A stretch of 64,000 nt of DNA from Gammaproteobacteria bacterium UBA7803. GTDB taxonomy: Bacteria; Pseudomonadota; Gammaproteobacteria; Pseudomonadales; Azotimanducaceae. This document shows, in pieces, positions 31,751-40,198 of the stretch. Position 1 is the first letter of the stretch. Every line of letters begins with the position of its first letter. The notes beneath the pieces are model-generated. The model saw only the letters and a program-made list of their open reading frames with translations, did no database searches and was not told where the DNA came from. The position numbers were made by a program, and so were the translations under genes. The stretch lies in contig DLCH01000009.1 of NCBI GenBank assembly GCA_002480525.1, positions 1 through 64,000 on the forward strand, read 5' to 3'.

Positions 31751-33873
31751 ATCCGCATCCGGTCGAGGCGCTACTGCGCCCGCCGGTGGAACTCTGGTCG
31801 GCCCTGGTCGCGGCCGCGACCGGCACCATGGCGGTCCTCGCGCCCTGGGCATTGATGATGCCGCCCGGCGTGGCCCACGCGGCCGCCGCAGCGCTGTTCG
31901 CACTCGCCGGGATCCGCTCACGCCAGGCGTGGCGGGTCATCCGCTATCAACGCAACATGCGCCGTCTACCGGTCTACCAGCTCCGTGCCGATCGGATTCC
32001 GCTCAGCCGCCACAAGCTGTTTCTCGGTCGCGGCTTCCGCTGGACCCAGCGCCACACCCAACGTCTGCGCGACACCATACGTCCCGAAGTGCAGCACTAC
32101 GTGCAGCCGGGGGCGCTGTACCAGTGGGCGCGACGGAAGGAGGTTGCGTGGGAATCGATCCCGATGCTCAACCTCGTTGCCTGGCTCCTGCGCCAACCGC
32201 GATGGTGGAATCCGCTTAGGCCCCTGCCAGCGGTCGGCGGCACGCCGGCGCTGCATGCTGTCGAGCCCGATGAGCAGGACGTCTGGATGGATCTCGGCGA
32301 GCGCGTAGGGCACACCCTCGTGCTCGGAACCACCCGGGTCGGCAAGACCCGGCTCGCCGAGATCCTGATCACCCAGGACATACGCCGTGGTGACGTCGTC
32401 ATCGTTTTCGACCCGAAGGGCGATGCCGACCTGCTGCGGCGCGTGTACGCCGAAGCGAAGCGGGCGGGACGGATCAAGGACTTCTATCTGTTCCATCTCG
32501 GCTTCCCCGAGGTGTCGGCCCGGTACAACGCCATCGGCAGCTTTTCACGGATCACCGAGGTGGCGACCCGGATCGCGAACCAGCTGCCGAGCGAGGGCAA
32601 CTCGGCCGCCTTCAAGGAGTTCGCCTGGCGCTTCGTCAACATCATCGCCCGGGCGCTGGTGGCGCTGGGGCGCCGTCCGGACTACCAACAGATCCGGCGC
32701 TACATCAACGACATCGAGCCCTTGTTCGTCGAGTACGCCCGCGAGCACCTGCGGCGCTTCGGTCAGGAGAACTGGACGACCGATGTCGAGGAGATCGCCG
32801 GGAAGATCAGCGAGCGGAATCTGTCGTCAGCGCTCAAGGGCCGCGACCGTGATGCCATTGCCCTGATGCGCTATCTGCAGGCGCAGGACCTGTACGACCC
32901 GGTGCTCGACGGCCTCGTGTCCGCATTCAAGTACGACAAGACCTATTTCGACAAGATCGTAAGCTCCGTCGGCCCACTGATGGAGAAGCTGACGACCGGC
33001 AAGATCGCCGAGCTCATCTCCCCGGACTACCTGAACGACGACGACGGCCGGCCCATCTTCGAGTGGCTGGACGTCATCCGCCGCAACGGCATCGTCTACG
33101 TCGGTCTCGACGCGCTGACCGACACGACCGTGGCGAGTGCCGTGGGCAACTCCATGTTCGCGGATCTGGTGTCCGTAGCGGGTCACATCTACAAGCATGG
33201 GGTCGCTGATCCGGCCGACGATACACCAACCAGGAACCCAACCCGCGTCCCGACGATCTCGATGCACGCCGACGAGTTCAACGAGCTGATCGGGGACGAG
33301 TTCGTGCCGCTCTTGAACAAGGCCGGTGGCGCAGGCTTCCAGGTGACGGCCTACACCCAGACCTGGTCCGACGTGGAGGCCAAGATCGGTAGCCGTGCCA
33401 AGGCCGGCCAGGTGGCTGGCAATTTCAACACCATGATCATGCTGCGCGTAAAGGAGCTCGCTACCGCCGAGATGCTCACCGACCAGCTGCCGCGCGTCGA
33501 GGTGTTCACGCTCATGAACGTCTCGGGGGTCAACGACTCATCCGATCCCATGTCGGGCATCGATTTCCAGTCCCGCAACGAGGACCGCATCAGCGTCTCC
33601 GAGGTGCCGATGCTGACGCCGGCGGAGCTCGTGCGGTTGCCGAAGGGCCAGGCCTTCGCCCTGCTCGAGGGTGGACGGCTTTGGAAGGTGCGCATGCCGC
33701 TGCCCGACGACAGCGGCGACCCGGCGATGCCGGCAGATATCGCCGCTATCGCTAACGAGATGGAGCGCACCTATATCACCAACGACCACTGGTATCGCAC
33801 GCGGGAGACCTGGTGGCACGCCATCGCCGATACCGACGCGTTGGTGACTCCGGAGACCGGGGATGGTGGCTGA
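31747..33873 (+). CDS. traD: TraD coupling protein (type IV, PFGI-1/SXT class, TIGR03743)
   Basis: 708 residues. Two N-terminal membrane segments (about 18-36 and 38-56) anchor the protein. The motor has Walker A TLVLGTTRVGKTRLAEI (about 195-211) and Walker B DVVIVFDPKGDADLLRRVYA nearby. MHADEFNELIGDEFVPLLNK (about 505-525) is the second conserved acidic motif and GFQVTAYTQTWSDVEAKIGS the sensor. It brings relaxase-bound DNA to the mating channel and pumps it with ATP. It is fully intact, which argues that the element was recently transfer-competent. It overlaps the next gene by 11 bases. Confidence 0.96.
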   Translation: MNPHPVEALLRPPVELWSALVAAATGTMAVLAPWALMMPPGVAHAAAAALFALAGIRSRQAWRVIRYQRNMRRLPVYQLRADRIPLSRHKLFLGRGFRWTQRHTQRLRDTIRPEVQHYVQPGALYQWARRKEVAWESIPMLNLVAWLLRQPRWWNPLRPLPAVGGTPALHAVEPDEQDVWMDLGERVGHTLVLGTTRVGKTRLAEILITQDIRRGDVVIVFDPKGDADLLRRVYAEAKRAGRIKDFYLFHLGFPEVSARYNAIGSFSRITEVATRIANQLPSEGNSAAFKEFAWRFVNIIARALVALGRRPDYQQIRRYINDIEPLFVEYAREHLRRFGQENWTTDVEEIAGKISERNLSSALKGRDRDAIALMRYLQAQDLYDPVLDGLVSAFKYDKTYFDKIVSSVGPLMEKLTTGKIAELISPDYLNDDDGRPIFEWLDVIRRNGIVYVGLDALTDTTVASAVGNSMFADLVSVAGHIYKHGVADPADDTPTRNPTRVPTISMHADEFNELIGDEFVPLLNKAGGAGFQVTAYTQTWSDVEAKIGSRAKAGQVAGNFNTMIMLRVKELATAEMLTDQLPRVEVFTLMNVSGVNDSSDPMSGIDFQSRNEDRISVSEVPMLTPAELVRLPKGQAFALLEGGRLWKVRMPLPDDSGDPAMPADIAAIANEMERTYITNDHWYRTRETWWHAIADTDALVTPETGDGG

Positions 33874-34600
33874 AGCGACTGCCGATCCACGGCGGCGGGA
33901 CGTTCGGCAAGGACTCATCTCCCGGTTTCTCACGACCCTCGCCCAGGGGGTCAAGTGGCTCTTACTCTCGCTCGTTTTCTCGATACTCACCGAGTGGGTG
34001 GGCATGGCCTTCTGGTGGCCGGAGCAAGGGCTCGATCACAGCCGCGACATGCTGGCCGCCGAAATCGGGTTTCTGCAGGCCGACTTCGGGCGGAGCCTTG
34101 TCAGCTCGGATCCTGCTCAGTTCACCAAGACTTTCGCCGATCGGACCTACTATGTCCTGTTCGAGTTCACCCGCATAACCGACTTCATCGAGTGGATCGG
34201 GCGGGCCCCGGCGCCCGGTGAGTCCGGCCTGCGGTCACGGTTGTATGCCGCGTTTCAGCCGGTCGCAGAGTACGTGCTTGCCGCGATGCAAGTGACCCAG
34301 GTCTTCTCGGTCCGGCTGGCAGTTCTGGCGCTCGCCATGCCGGTGTTTGTGATGTTCACCCTGGTCGCCATCGTGGACGGCCTGGTGAAGCGAGATCTGC
34401 GGCGGTGGGGCGGGGGACGCGAGAGTTCTTTCGTCTACCACTGGGCCAAGCGGTCGGCCCTGCCACTACTCGTTCTCACGTGGGTGATCTATCTGGCCCT
34501 GCCATTCAGTCTGCACCCGAGCTTCGTCGTGCTGCCCTTCGCGACGTTGTTCGCGCTGAGCGTGGCGGTCACGGCGAGCACGTTCAAGAAGTATCTGTAA
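33863..34600 (+). CDS. TIGR03747-family ICE membrane protein
   Basis: 245 residues overlapping traD by 11 bases. Four or so hydrophobic segments: LLLSLVFSILTEWVGMAFWW (about 34-53), a central pair around VRLAVLALAMPVFVMFTLVA (about 150-175) and LPLLVLTWVIYLALPFSLHP with VLPFATLFALSVAVTAS. The soluble part includes EQGLDHSRDMLAAEIGFL. This is the TIGR03747 pattern, an inner-membrane partner of TraD. The next transfer gene (RAQPRD) is normally close; here 4.6 kb of cargo separates them. Confidence 0.93.
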   Translation: MVAEATADPRRRDVRQGLISRFLTTLAQGVKWLLLSLVFSILTEWVGMAFWWPEQGLDHSRDMLAAEIGFLQADFGRSLVSSDPAQFTKTFADRTYYVLFEFTRITDFIEWIGRAPAPGESGLRSRLYAAFQPVAEYVLAAMQVTQVFSVRLAVLALAMPVFVMFTLVAIVDGLVKRDLRRWGGGRESSFVYHWAKRSALPLLVLTWVIYLALPFSLHPSFVVLPFATLFALSVAVTASTFKKYL

Positions 34601-34649
34601 GAATTAGATTAGCTAGCGCTCATCCCAAGAAAAGCCGTCGAGGCGGGCC

Positions 34650-35225
34650 ATGTCGATTGATTCTGCAAGAGTGTTTTGCACGGGCTGCGACTATGAAACG
34701 CGGGAGGTCTATCGGCCGGTCCGCATTCGATATCAGATGGCGAACGGCAAGACGATTGAGACGGGCCGCTCGAAAGGCTGGTGCTTCGACTGCTCGGGCT
34801 ACAGCGACATTGAGAAGATCGATGAAGAAAATCTGCGGGAGGATCTTGTTTCCAAGGAACGCGAAAGGCGTGAGCAGAGAGGCCGACTGCTAGAATTGGA
34901 TAGTGGTCTGCTGGCAGGTCTCCGGCATCGTTCAGAGCGTAGACGACTGAAATACTCGATTGAACGTCTGGACGAAGATGTCGCCGAGTTGGCCGGCTTG
35001 CTCGAAATCGCGAAGGGCAGGAAAGCGAGAGCAAGATGCTTGAAGTGCTGGTCGGACAGAACGGCCCCGCTATCGTTCGATTCAGCCGACGATGTGGCTC
35101 ATGATTTCCGACATGAGTGCGGTGGAAACCTGAAGATCGTTCACGATCACGCGGGTCCGAGATTTCACTTTGCCGTAGCGACGTACGTCTTGAACGAGGA
35201 AGGTGAGCTCCTCGGCCAGGAATAG
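34650..35225 (+). CDS. Zinc-ribbon/coiled-coil protein of unknown function (cargo)
   Basis: 191 residues from ATG 34650. Two N-terminal cysteine pairs (FCTGCDYETR, about 9-18, and WCFDCSGYSD, about 43-52) form one zinc ribbon; a charged helical middle (LREDLVSKERERREQRGRLL, about 60-115) is coiled-coil-like; the C-terminal part has ARCLKCWSDRTAPL (about 127-140) and FRHECGGNLKIVHDHAGPRF (about 152-170), a second zinc site. No family is recognised. It sits alone at the start of the cargo inserted between TIGR03747 and RAQPRD, with a flanking base composition lower in GC than the transfer genes, and converges with capP 5 bases away. Confidence 0.75.
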   Translation: MSIDSARVFCTGCDYETREVYRPVRIRYQMANGKTIETGRSKGWCFDCSGYSDIEKIDEENLREDLVSKERERREQRGRLLELDSGLLAGLRHRSERRRLKYSIERLDEDVAELAGLLEIAKGRKARARCLKCWSDRTAPLSFDSADDVAHDFRHECGGNLKIVHDHAGPRFHFAVATYVLNEEGELLGQE

Positions 35226-35229
35226 GCAC

Positions 35230-36090
35230 CTAGAATCGTGGAGTCCAGCGTTCTTCGAGATCTACGTCCTCATCGTCGTCGTCAGCGAACGTATCGGTCG
35301 ATAGGACAGTTAGAGTTCGCCCGTAGTCGCCGAGGCCAACGATCTCTTCGGTCAGTGGAACGGATCTGTTACCGCCGAACCAGTCTCGCAGATCGGATTC
35401 GTTATTTTCGCGCTGGGCATTACGAACATTTGCATCGACACGATTGAACGTTGCCGTCGGGACGGCTGGGACGGCGCTGCCCTTCTTGGGCCAGGTGATG
35501 CCGCGGAACTCCTTGAGTTCGTCCGATAGGAACGCATACTCGATGCGTTGACCTGATGACACGACCATCGCCATCGGTAGGTCTGTCTCTTCGATGTATC
35601 GGTTGGCTGTCGCCAGCAATGATGTTTCGCAAAGCGACGCCAGAGACATGATTGCGTCGAGCCCTTCGCCGGCTGAGCGCATGGCCTGAGCGAACATTGG
35701 ATTCGGCATGAGCAACCGTGCGGAGAAATGGTCGGCTTCCCGTTCGTACTTGTCGTCCGAACGGTATCCAGCCTGTGATTGGTGCATCTCCTGCCCTACC
35801 GGCAACAGTGCCTCGGCGTGACCCTCCAGCAGGTAATGGCCGAGCTCATGGCCAATGCTGAAGCGCCGAAAGCCCTCGCTTCGGATGTGGGTCGCAAAGG
35901 CGATGACGAACTGGTTGTCGACCTTGATTAGAGCACCGGACACACCTGCCGACGTATCCGGCTTTTCGATGACAGCTATCCCGATTGCCTCGGCGATCGC
36001 CCTGGGGTCAATCGGGAGCGAGGTGATCCCCTGTTCTTGCAGGAATCGCTCAGCTGCCTTTCCGGCCGTACGCCGAGCCAAATCCGCCAC
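35230..36090 (-). CDS. CapP-like ImmA/IrrE zinc metallopeptidase, CBASS regulator
   Basis: 286 residues from GTG 36090, sharing one base with the stop of the upstream HTH gene. FSIGHELGHYLLEGHAEAL contains the HExxH zinc motif (residues 81-85), and the third ligand is in DKYEREADHFSARLLMP about 40 residues later. This is the ImmA/IrrE (COG2856) fold. In characterised CBASS operons a CapH repressor is cleaved by such a peptidase (CapP) when single-stranded DNA appears, switching on the operon. The long C-terminal domain (about 165-286) may be the sensor. Adjacent to and divergent from CBASS, it fits CapP well. Confidence 0.85.
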   Translation of the reverse strand: MADLARRTAGKAAERFLQEQGITSLPIDPRAIAEAIGIAVIEKPDTSAGVSGALIKVDNQFVIAFATHIRSEGFRRFSIGHELGHYLLEGHAEALLPVGQEMHQSQAGYRSDDKYEREADHFSARLLMPNPMFAQAMRSAGEGLDAIMSLASLCETSLLATANRYIEETDLPMAMVVSSGQRIEYAFLSDELKEFRGITWPKKGSAVPAVPTATFNRVDANVRNAQRENNESDLRDWFGGNRSVPLTEEIVGLGDYGRTLTVLSTDTFADDDDEDVDLEERWTPRF

Positions 36091-36434
36091 TACGACTCCG
36101 ATTTAGTTCGACTCGCCAGGTGTTGGCGGATCGTCTCCATCAGATCCAGGTCCTCCCGGCTCATCTGATCTTCATGGCGATACGCGGCCGCACCCAGGTG
36201 CGCGGACAGATTGTCGGTTCGTCCAAGCAGGTAGTCGATGCTGACTTGGAGGGCGTCGGCCAGCTTGCGGAGGTTGTCAAGGCTGGGCTTCCGCTTCCCC
36301 GATTCGAAGTGGGAGATCGACGTTGCCGGGATGCTGGCTAGTTCACCCAGCTCAACCTGGTCGAGGCCTCGCAGGTTTCTGGTCTCGCGCAACCGGGCCG
36401 GGAACGGATTCGTAGCAACTTGATCGTCTGACAT
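36090..36434 (-). CDS. CapH-like XRE-family repressor
   Basis: 114 residues from ATG 36434. RLRETRNLRGLDQVELGELA and SIPATSISHFESGKRKPSLD then NLRKLADALQVSIDYLLG form a complete XRE helix-turn-helix (about 14-70), followed by a helical tail with MSREDLDLMETIRQHLASR that could be the peptidase-sensitive dimerisation part. It is divergent from capV, with an inverted repeat in between, and cotranscribed with the CapP-like peptidase. In known CapH/CapP pairs the repressor silences CBASS until its cleavage. Confidence 0.87.
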   Translation of the reverse strand: MSDDQVATNPFPARLRETRNLRGLDQVELGELASIPATSISHFESGKRKPSLDNLRKLADALQVSIDYLLGRTDNLSAHLGAAAYRHEDQMSREDLDLMETIRQHLASRTKSES

Positions 36435-36452
36435 GTCGAGATAGCAATTCAG

Positions 36453-36498
36453 GACTTGTCGATAACGGCAAGTCTCGGTATTATGGACTCGACAAGTC
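36453..36498. promoter_or_regulatory. Operator region between capH and capV
   Basis: GACTTGTCG 36453-36461 and its exact complement CGACAAGTC 36490-36498 face each other across 28 bases. A second CAAGTC at 36469-36474 gives an overlapping smaller repeat with GACTTG. The right arm lies within the first codons after ATG 36483 of capV, so CapH binding here would block both promoters. Confidence 0.7.
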
Positions 36499-37532
36499 TC
36501 TCATGTCGTAGTCGCCAAGTGCAAGAGTCCTCGACCCCAGCTCCAGCGGAACGGTTCCAGATCCTCTCCCTCGACGGAGGAGGACTCAAGGGCCTGTTTT
36601 CGGCCTGCTTCCTCGCGGAATGGGAGCAGCACGTCGGTCGTCCCATTACTTCGTCATTCGACTTGATTGCGGGGACGAGTACGGGGGGCATTATCGCCCT
36701 CGCGCTAGGCGCGGGGTTCCCGGCGGCGCAGATTGTCGAGTTCTACCGCCAACATGGGCCAGCAATCTTTCCGGCGGAGGTATTCGAGGCCGTCGGCCGC
36801 GCCCGCCAGGCATTCGGAAGTCGTTACCGGCCCGAGCCGCTCGAATCCGTGCTCGACGAGTACTTCGGCGCGCGCCTGCTCGGCGAAAGCTCCACCCGTT
36901 TGGTCATTCCCGCGTACCACGCGGAGCGCGGCATCTACATCTTCAAGACAGCCCACCATCCGCGGCTTCTCATCGACTGCAATGAACGAATGGCGGTCGT
37001 CGCCCGGGCGACCGGTGCCGCCCCCACGTACCTGCCACCGTTCGAGCTGGAACGTGGGCTGCGTCTCATCGACGGCGGGGTATGGGCGAACAACCCAGTG
37101 CAGATCGCAGTGAATGAAGCACTGGGCTACCTGGCAGTGCCGCAGCATCGGATCGCCACGGTACGGATAGGTACGACCACGGAAGTTGCGTCGCCTAACG
37201 ACTACCCGAGCGACCCCGGTGGGCTAGGGCCCAAACAGGTTTCACTGTTCGTGAACTTGATGATGCGCGGCCAGTCCCAGGCCGCCAGCGGGGGCGTTCG
37301 CCACATTCTTGGACCGGAGCGTTACTTCGAGATCGATCCTCTGGTGTCAGCGAACGCCTACCGCCTCGACCGTTTGTCTGAGGATCTGCGCGGCTTGGCG
37401 CGTGCGGAATTCCGGCGGACGGTTTCCGATCTGCATGAGCGGGGTTTTCTCGATCACGTTGCAGAACCCTTCATCCCGTTCAACCCGATTCGAGGCAAGC
37501 GACATGGACTTATCAACGCGCGCTCAGCTTGA
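36483..37532 (+). CDS. CapV-like patatin phospholipase, CBASS effector
   Basis: 349 residues from ATG 36483; GTG 36519 is an alternative start beyond the operator (337 residues). FQILSLDGGGLKGLFSACFL (about 25-44) is the patatin oxyanion GGGxxG motif, FDLIAGTSTGGIIALALGAG the GxSxG nucleophile (about 62-81), and RLIDGGVWANNPVQIAVNEA the catalytic Asp-Gly-Gly. Cyclic-nucleotide-activated phospholipases of this kind degrade the inner membrane after phage detection (CapV). The gene overlaps the CD-NTase by 29 bases. The length is close to CapV of Vibrio cholerae (about 360). Confidence 0.9.
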   Translation: MDSTSLSCRSRQVQESSTPAPAERFQILSLDGGGLKGLFSACFLAEWEQHVGRPITSSFDLIAGTSTGGIIALALGAGFPAAQIVEFYRQHGPAIFPAEVFEAVGRARQAFGSRYRPEPLESVLDEYFGARLLGESSTRLVIPAYHAERGIYIFKTAHHPRLLIDCNERMAVVARATGAAPTYLPPFELERGLRLIDGGVWANNPVQIAVNEALGYLAVPQHRIATVRIGTTTEVASPNDYPSDPGGLGPKQVSLFVNLMMRGQSQAASGGVRHILGPERYFEIDPLVSANAYRLDRLSEDLRGLARAEFRRTVSDLHERGFLDHVAEPFIPFNPIRGKRHGLINARSA

Positions 37533-38628
37533 CGAGCTTTTGACCTACGGTGCAGAGGCACTCGATCTGACGCCGACACAATACGACGACGCGGTTCAGA
37601 AGTACCAGGCCGTCGGAACGTGGTTGAACAAGCCGGGAACGCTCCTGGCGCCGGCCGATCCGCTGATATACCCGCAAGGATCGATCGCCATCGGGACGGC
37701 GACCAAGCCCGTGGGCAGGGACGAGTTCGATCTAGACCTCGTTTGTCAGCTACAGATCGGTGCCGGGATGAGTCCAGCGGCACTCAAGCGCGCCATCGGT
37801 CAGCGATTGCAGGAAAACGCGCTGTATCGTGAACGCCTGGAGGAAAAGAACCGTTGTTGGCGAATCGTATATGCCGGCGAGTTCCATATGGACATTTTGC
37901 CAGGTCGGCCCGACCCGCGTTTCGTTCACGGTACCGCGTTGCTAGTCCCGGACAAGGAGCTCGCGGCGTGGAAGGAAACTGATCCGAAAGGCTACGCAGC
38001 CTGGTTTGCTGAGCGCTCCCGGCTTTCGATTGCAGCGAGCAAGGGTATTCGGGCCGATGTTGAAGCACCGCCGCCGTCGCCGCAGACCTCGACGAAGACG
38101 CCGCTTCAGCTTGCCGTGCAGATCCTCAAACGTCACCGGGACCTGAGTCTCGGCGATGATAAAGATGCACCCATATCAATCATCATCACTACCCTCGCCG
38201 CGAATGCGTATGTAGGCCAGGATTCGGTCTTCGACACGCTTCACTACCTGATCCTTCGCATGCCCTCGTTCATCGAGACCGATGCTGCGGGCGAGGCCGT
38301 CGTCAGAAACCCGGTCAATCCGCTCGAGAATTTTGCGGACAAGTGGTGCGAAGAGCCGAGAAAGAAGCAACGGTTCTTCGAGTGGCTGCAGGCGGCCAGC
38401 CGCGATTTGGATCGACTTTCGCGCACAAGCCTGCCAGAGGCCGTGAAGGCTCTCGCTCCCCTCGTCGGAGAGCGTGCGGGTTCGGAGGCGGTTCGACGGT
38501 ACGGGGCGCGTATTCAGGATCAGCGAACTACCGGGCTCAGGGGCCTCGCCGCGACCGGCGCCCTGGGCGTCACATCTACTCAAGCGCGCCCGATTCCGCG
38601 GCAAACGTTCTTCGGCCGGGATTCCTGA
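37504..38628 (+). CDS. CD-NTase (cGAS/DncV-like cyclic nucleotide synthase), CBASS
   Basis: 374 residues from ATG 37504; upstream in-frame codons fall inside capV. LIYPQGSIAIGTATKPVGRD (about 54-73) is the nucleotidyltransferase Gly-Ser motif, EFDLDLVCQL holds the two catalytic Asp, and GEFHMDILPGRPDP (about 124-137) the third. LQLAVQILKRHRDL is the OAS/cGAS-like helical spine. It makes the second messenger that activates the CapV phospholipase. The C-terminus ends RQTFFGRDS, of interest because E2-type Cap2 proteins conjugate the CD-NTase C-terminus to targets. The next gene starts 3 bases after its stop. Confidence 0.92.
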   Translation: MDLSTRAQLDELLTYGAEALDLTPTQYDDAVQKYQAVGTWLNKPGTLLAPADPLIYPQGSIAIGTATKPVGRDEFDLDLVCQLQIGAGMSPAALKRAIGQRLQENALYRERLEEKNRCWRIVYAGEFHMDILPGRPDPRFVHGTALLVPDKELAAWKETDPKGYAAWFAERSRLSIAASKGIRADVEAPPPSPQTSTKTPLQLAVQILKRHRDLSLGDDKDAPISIIITTLAANAYVGQDSVFDTLHYLILRMPSFIETDAAGEAVVRNPVNPLENFADKWCEEPRKKQRFFEWLQAASRDLDRLSRTSLPEAVKALAPLVGERAGSEAVRRYGARIQDQRTTGLRGLAATGALGVTSTQARPIPRQTFFGRDS

Positions 38629-38631
38629 TCT

Positions 38632-39063
38632 ATGCGTCCACCCCCTCGGCGTCCGACGCTCGCACAACAGGGGGTCCGCCTGAAGCAAGCCCAGCCGGAT
38701 TCTACTTTCCGGATCGACCAGGGCGGACGGCGGTTGATCTGGGTGGGCTGCCTTCAACCGACTCCAGTCAGCGACCGATACCGGATTCGGATCGAAGCCT
38801 ACAGATCGACGAAGGTTTCGCCGAAGGTTTTCGTGGAGTCACCTCTGCTTAGCGAGCGGAACGGTGAACCGCCACCCCACCTGTATTCCGTGAAACGCGC
38901 CCAGCTCTGCCTGTGGCGACCCGGGAAGGGTGAATGGTCTCGGCGACTGTGGCTTGTGGACTCCGTTCTGCTATGGGCGTCGTTGTGGTTGTTCTTCTAT
39001 GAGATCTGGCTCGCGACTGGCGACTGGATGGGCGGTGGCGAGCACCCGGACGCGGACGACTGA
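38632..39063 (+). CDS. Stand-alone E2-like protein (short Cap2), type II-short CBASS
   Basis: 143 residues from ATG 38632, three bases after the CD-NTase stop. The E2 fold signature is HLYSVKRAQLCLWRPGKGEW with the predicted catalytic Cys93, then SVLLWASLWLFFYEIWLATG and DWMGGGEHPD. This Trp/Tyr-rich 'L-x-x-Y-E-I-W' segment is the standard of prokaryotic E2 proteins in short type II CBASS. No E1-like Cap2 domain and no JAB protease (Cap3) is present, so this is the short form. It is thought to load onto or condition the CD-NTase before infection. The cargo ends here; 116 bases separate it from RAQPRD. Confidence 0.85.
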   Translation: MRPPPRRPTLAQQGVRLKQAQPDSTFRIDQGGRRLIWVGCLQPTPVSDRYRIRIEAYRSTKVSPKVFVESPLLSERNGEPPPHLYSVKRAQLCLWRPGKGEWSRRLWLVDSVLLWASLWLFFYEIWLATGDWMGGGEHPDADD

Positions 39064-39179
39064 ACCCCGGTCTCAGCCATCCTGAAGGATAGCCTTCGGC
39101 CCTGCAGACGTGCGGGCCAAGAAACCGAGCAGTGAGTTGACGGGGTTTCGCATAGCCTCATCTCCCTTGGTGCCGGAGC

Positions 39180-39515
39180 ATGCGCGCCATGCACGGCCAA
39201 TCCCACGAATACATGCATGCATCCTGGCGAGCGGTGATCGTCGTAGCGGGCCTGCTGCTCTGCGCGTCGCAAGCCCTGGCCGACCCCGACGCCGAGCGCG
39301 AAGCGCTCGCCCGGTTGATCCACGAGATCGAAGCCCTCGAGCCCGTCATCGCGACGGCTGAATCCCAGACCACCCCCGACGCCCGCATCCGCTTCCGCTA
39401 CGACTGGCTCCGCCAGGACCTCGAGCGGATCCGCGCCGGCATCCAGGAACACATCGACGCGCCCCGCAACGAGCCGCGGAAGGTGCCGCCGCTGTGGGCC
39501 GACTACCGGCAGTGA
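39180..39515 (+). CDS. RAQPRD-family ICE protein (TIGR01690)
   Basis: 111 residues from ATG 39180 (ribosome site GGAG at 39175-39178; ATG 39189 and 39213 are other options). A signal peptide (AVIVVAGLLLCASQALA) precedes DPDAEREALARLIHEIEALE and a helix RFRYDWLRQDLERIRAGIQE, which corresponds to the RAQPRD motif with RFRYD in its place. Small periplasmic component of PFGI-1 mating channels. It resumes the transfer gene order after the CBASS insertion. Confidence 0.88.
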   Translation: MRAMHGQSHEYMHASWRAVIVVAGLLLCASQALADPDAEREALARLIHEIEALEPVIATAESQTTPDARIRFRYDWLRQDLERIRAGIQEHIDAPRNEPRKVPPLWADYRQ

Positions 39516-39524
39516 CGCCCAGCG

Positions 39525-39755
39525 ATGACGCCTGCACAGAACGCCGCGTTCCAGGCCGGGTCGGGCGTCACCGCCGGAACGCTGCTCACGAGTATCGCGA
39601 GCGTGGTGCTGGTCCTGGTTTTCGTCTGGGTGATGTGGGTGACCGTCGGGACGTTCCGGGCCTGGCAGGACGGTCAGGTCGCGCTGTTCGACCTCGTGTG
39701 GGCGGCGCTGCGGGCCAGCATCGTGCTGCTGGTGCTCGGTTTCTATCTGCGGTGA
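39525..39755 (+). CDS. TIGR03758-family ICE membrane protein
   Basis: 76 residues from ATG 39525, 9 bases after RAQPRD. Two membrane segments (LLTSIASVVLVLVFVWVMWV and FDLVWAALRASIVLLVLGFY) separated by TFRAWQDGQVA, the layout of TIGR03758, a small inner-membrane protein of the transfer complex, probably VirB3/TraL-like in topology. Confidence 0.9.
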   Translation: MTPAQNAAFQAGSGVTAGTLLTSIASVVLVLVFVWVMWVTVGTFRAWQDGQVALFDLVWAALRASIVLLVLGFYLR

Positions 39756-39841
39756 CGGGGTGACCGGAACCGTATCGGTCCGGGTGCGAAGCCCGGGATG
39801 TGGTGATCAGGGGTCCGCCCCGCAACTTCGGAGAAATGATG

Positions 39842-40192
39842 ATGTTCGCACAAGTGAAGAAGAGGACGGTGGCCCTGCTGGGTCTCCTCGGTCTCGCCGC
39901 CAACCCGCCGGTGTGGGCGGCACTGCCAACCCCTGTCGCGCCGAGTACGGCGCCGGCGGCTGGCGACTGGATCGCCTTGATCCAGGGTTACATCAAGGAT
40001 GGCGGTCTGGTGCTGGGTCTGGCGATCGCGGTGCTGGGCTTCCTCTGGGTCGCCTATCTGGCGTTCGCCAAGTTCAACGAGGCGCGCCAGGGCAAGGCGG
40101 AGTGGGCCGAGGTCGGCGTGCTCGGCATCGTCGGTGCGGTGGTGCTGATCTTCGCGAGCTATCTGCTCACCGAAGCGGCCGGCGTCATCTGA
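39842..40192 (+). CDS. TIGR03745-family ICE membrane protein (pilin-like)
   Basis: 116 residues from ATG 39842 (an adjacent ATG 39839 is equivalent), with GGAGAA at 39830. A signal sequence (VALLGLLGLAANPPVWA) is followed by two hydrophobic helices (GLVLGLAIAVLGFLWVAYLA; GVLGIVGAVVLIFASYLLTE), which is the VirB2/TraA pilin layout and the TIGR03745 pattern. It is likely the major subunit of the conjugative pilus. Confidence 0.9.
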   Translation: MFAQVKKRTVALLGLLGLAANPPVWAALPTPVAPSTAPAAGDWIALIQGYIKDGGLVLGLAIAVLGFLWVAYLAFAKFNEARQGKAEWAEVGVLGIVGAVVLIFASYLLTEAAGVI

Positions 40193-40198
40193 TCCGGC

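Noticed and set aside
37309..37503. Upstream extension of the CD-NTase frame
   Set aside because: It lies wholly within capV in another frame; the ATG at 37504 fits the family start.
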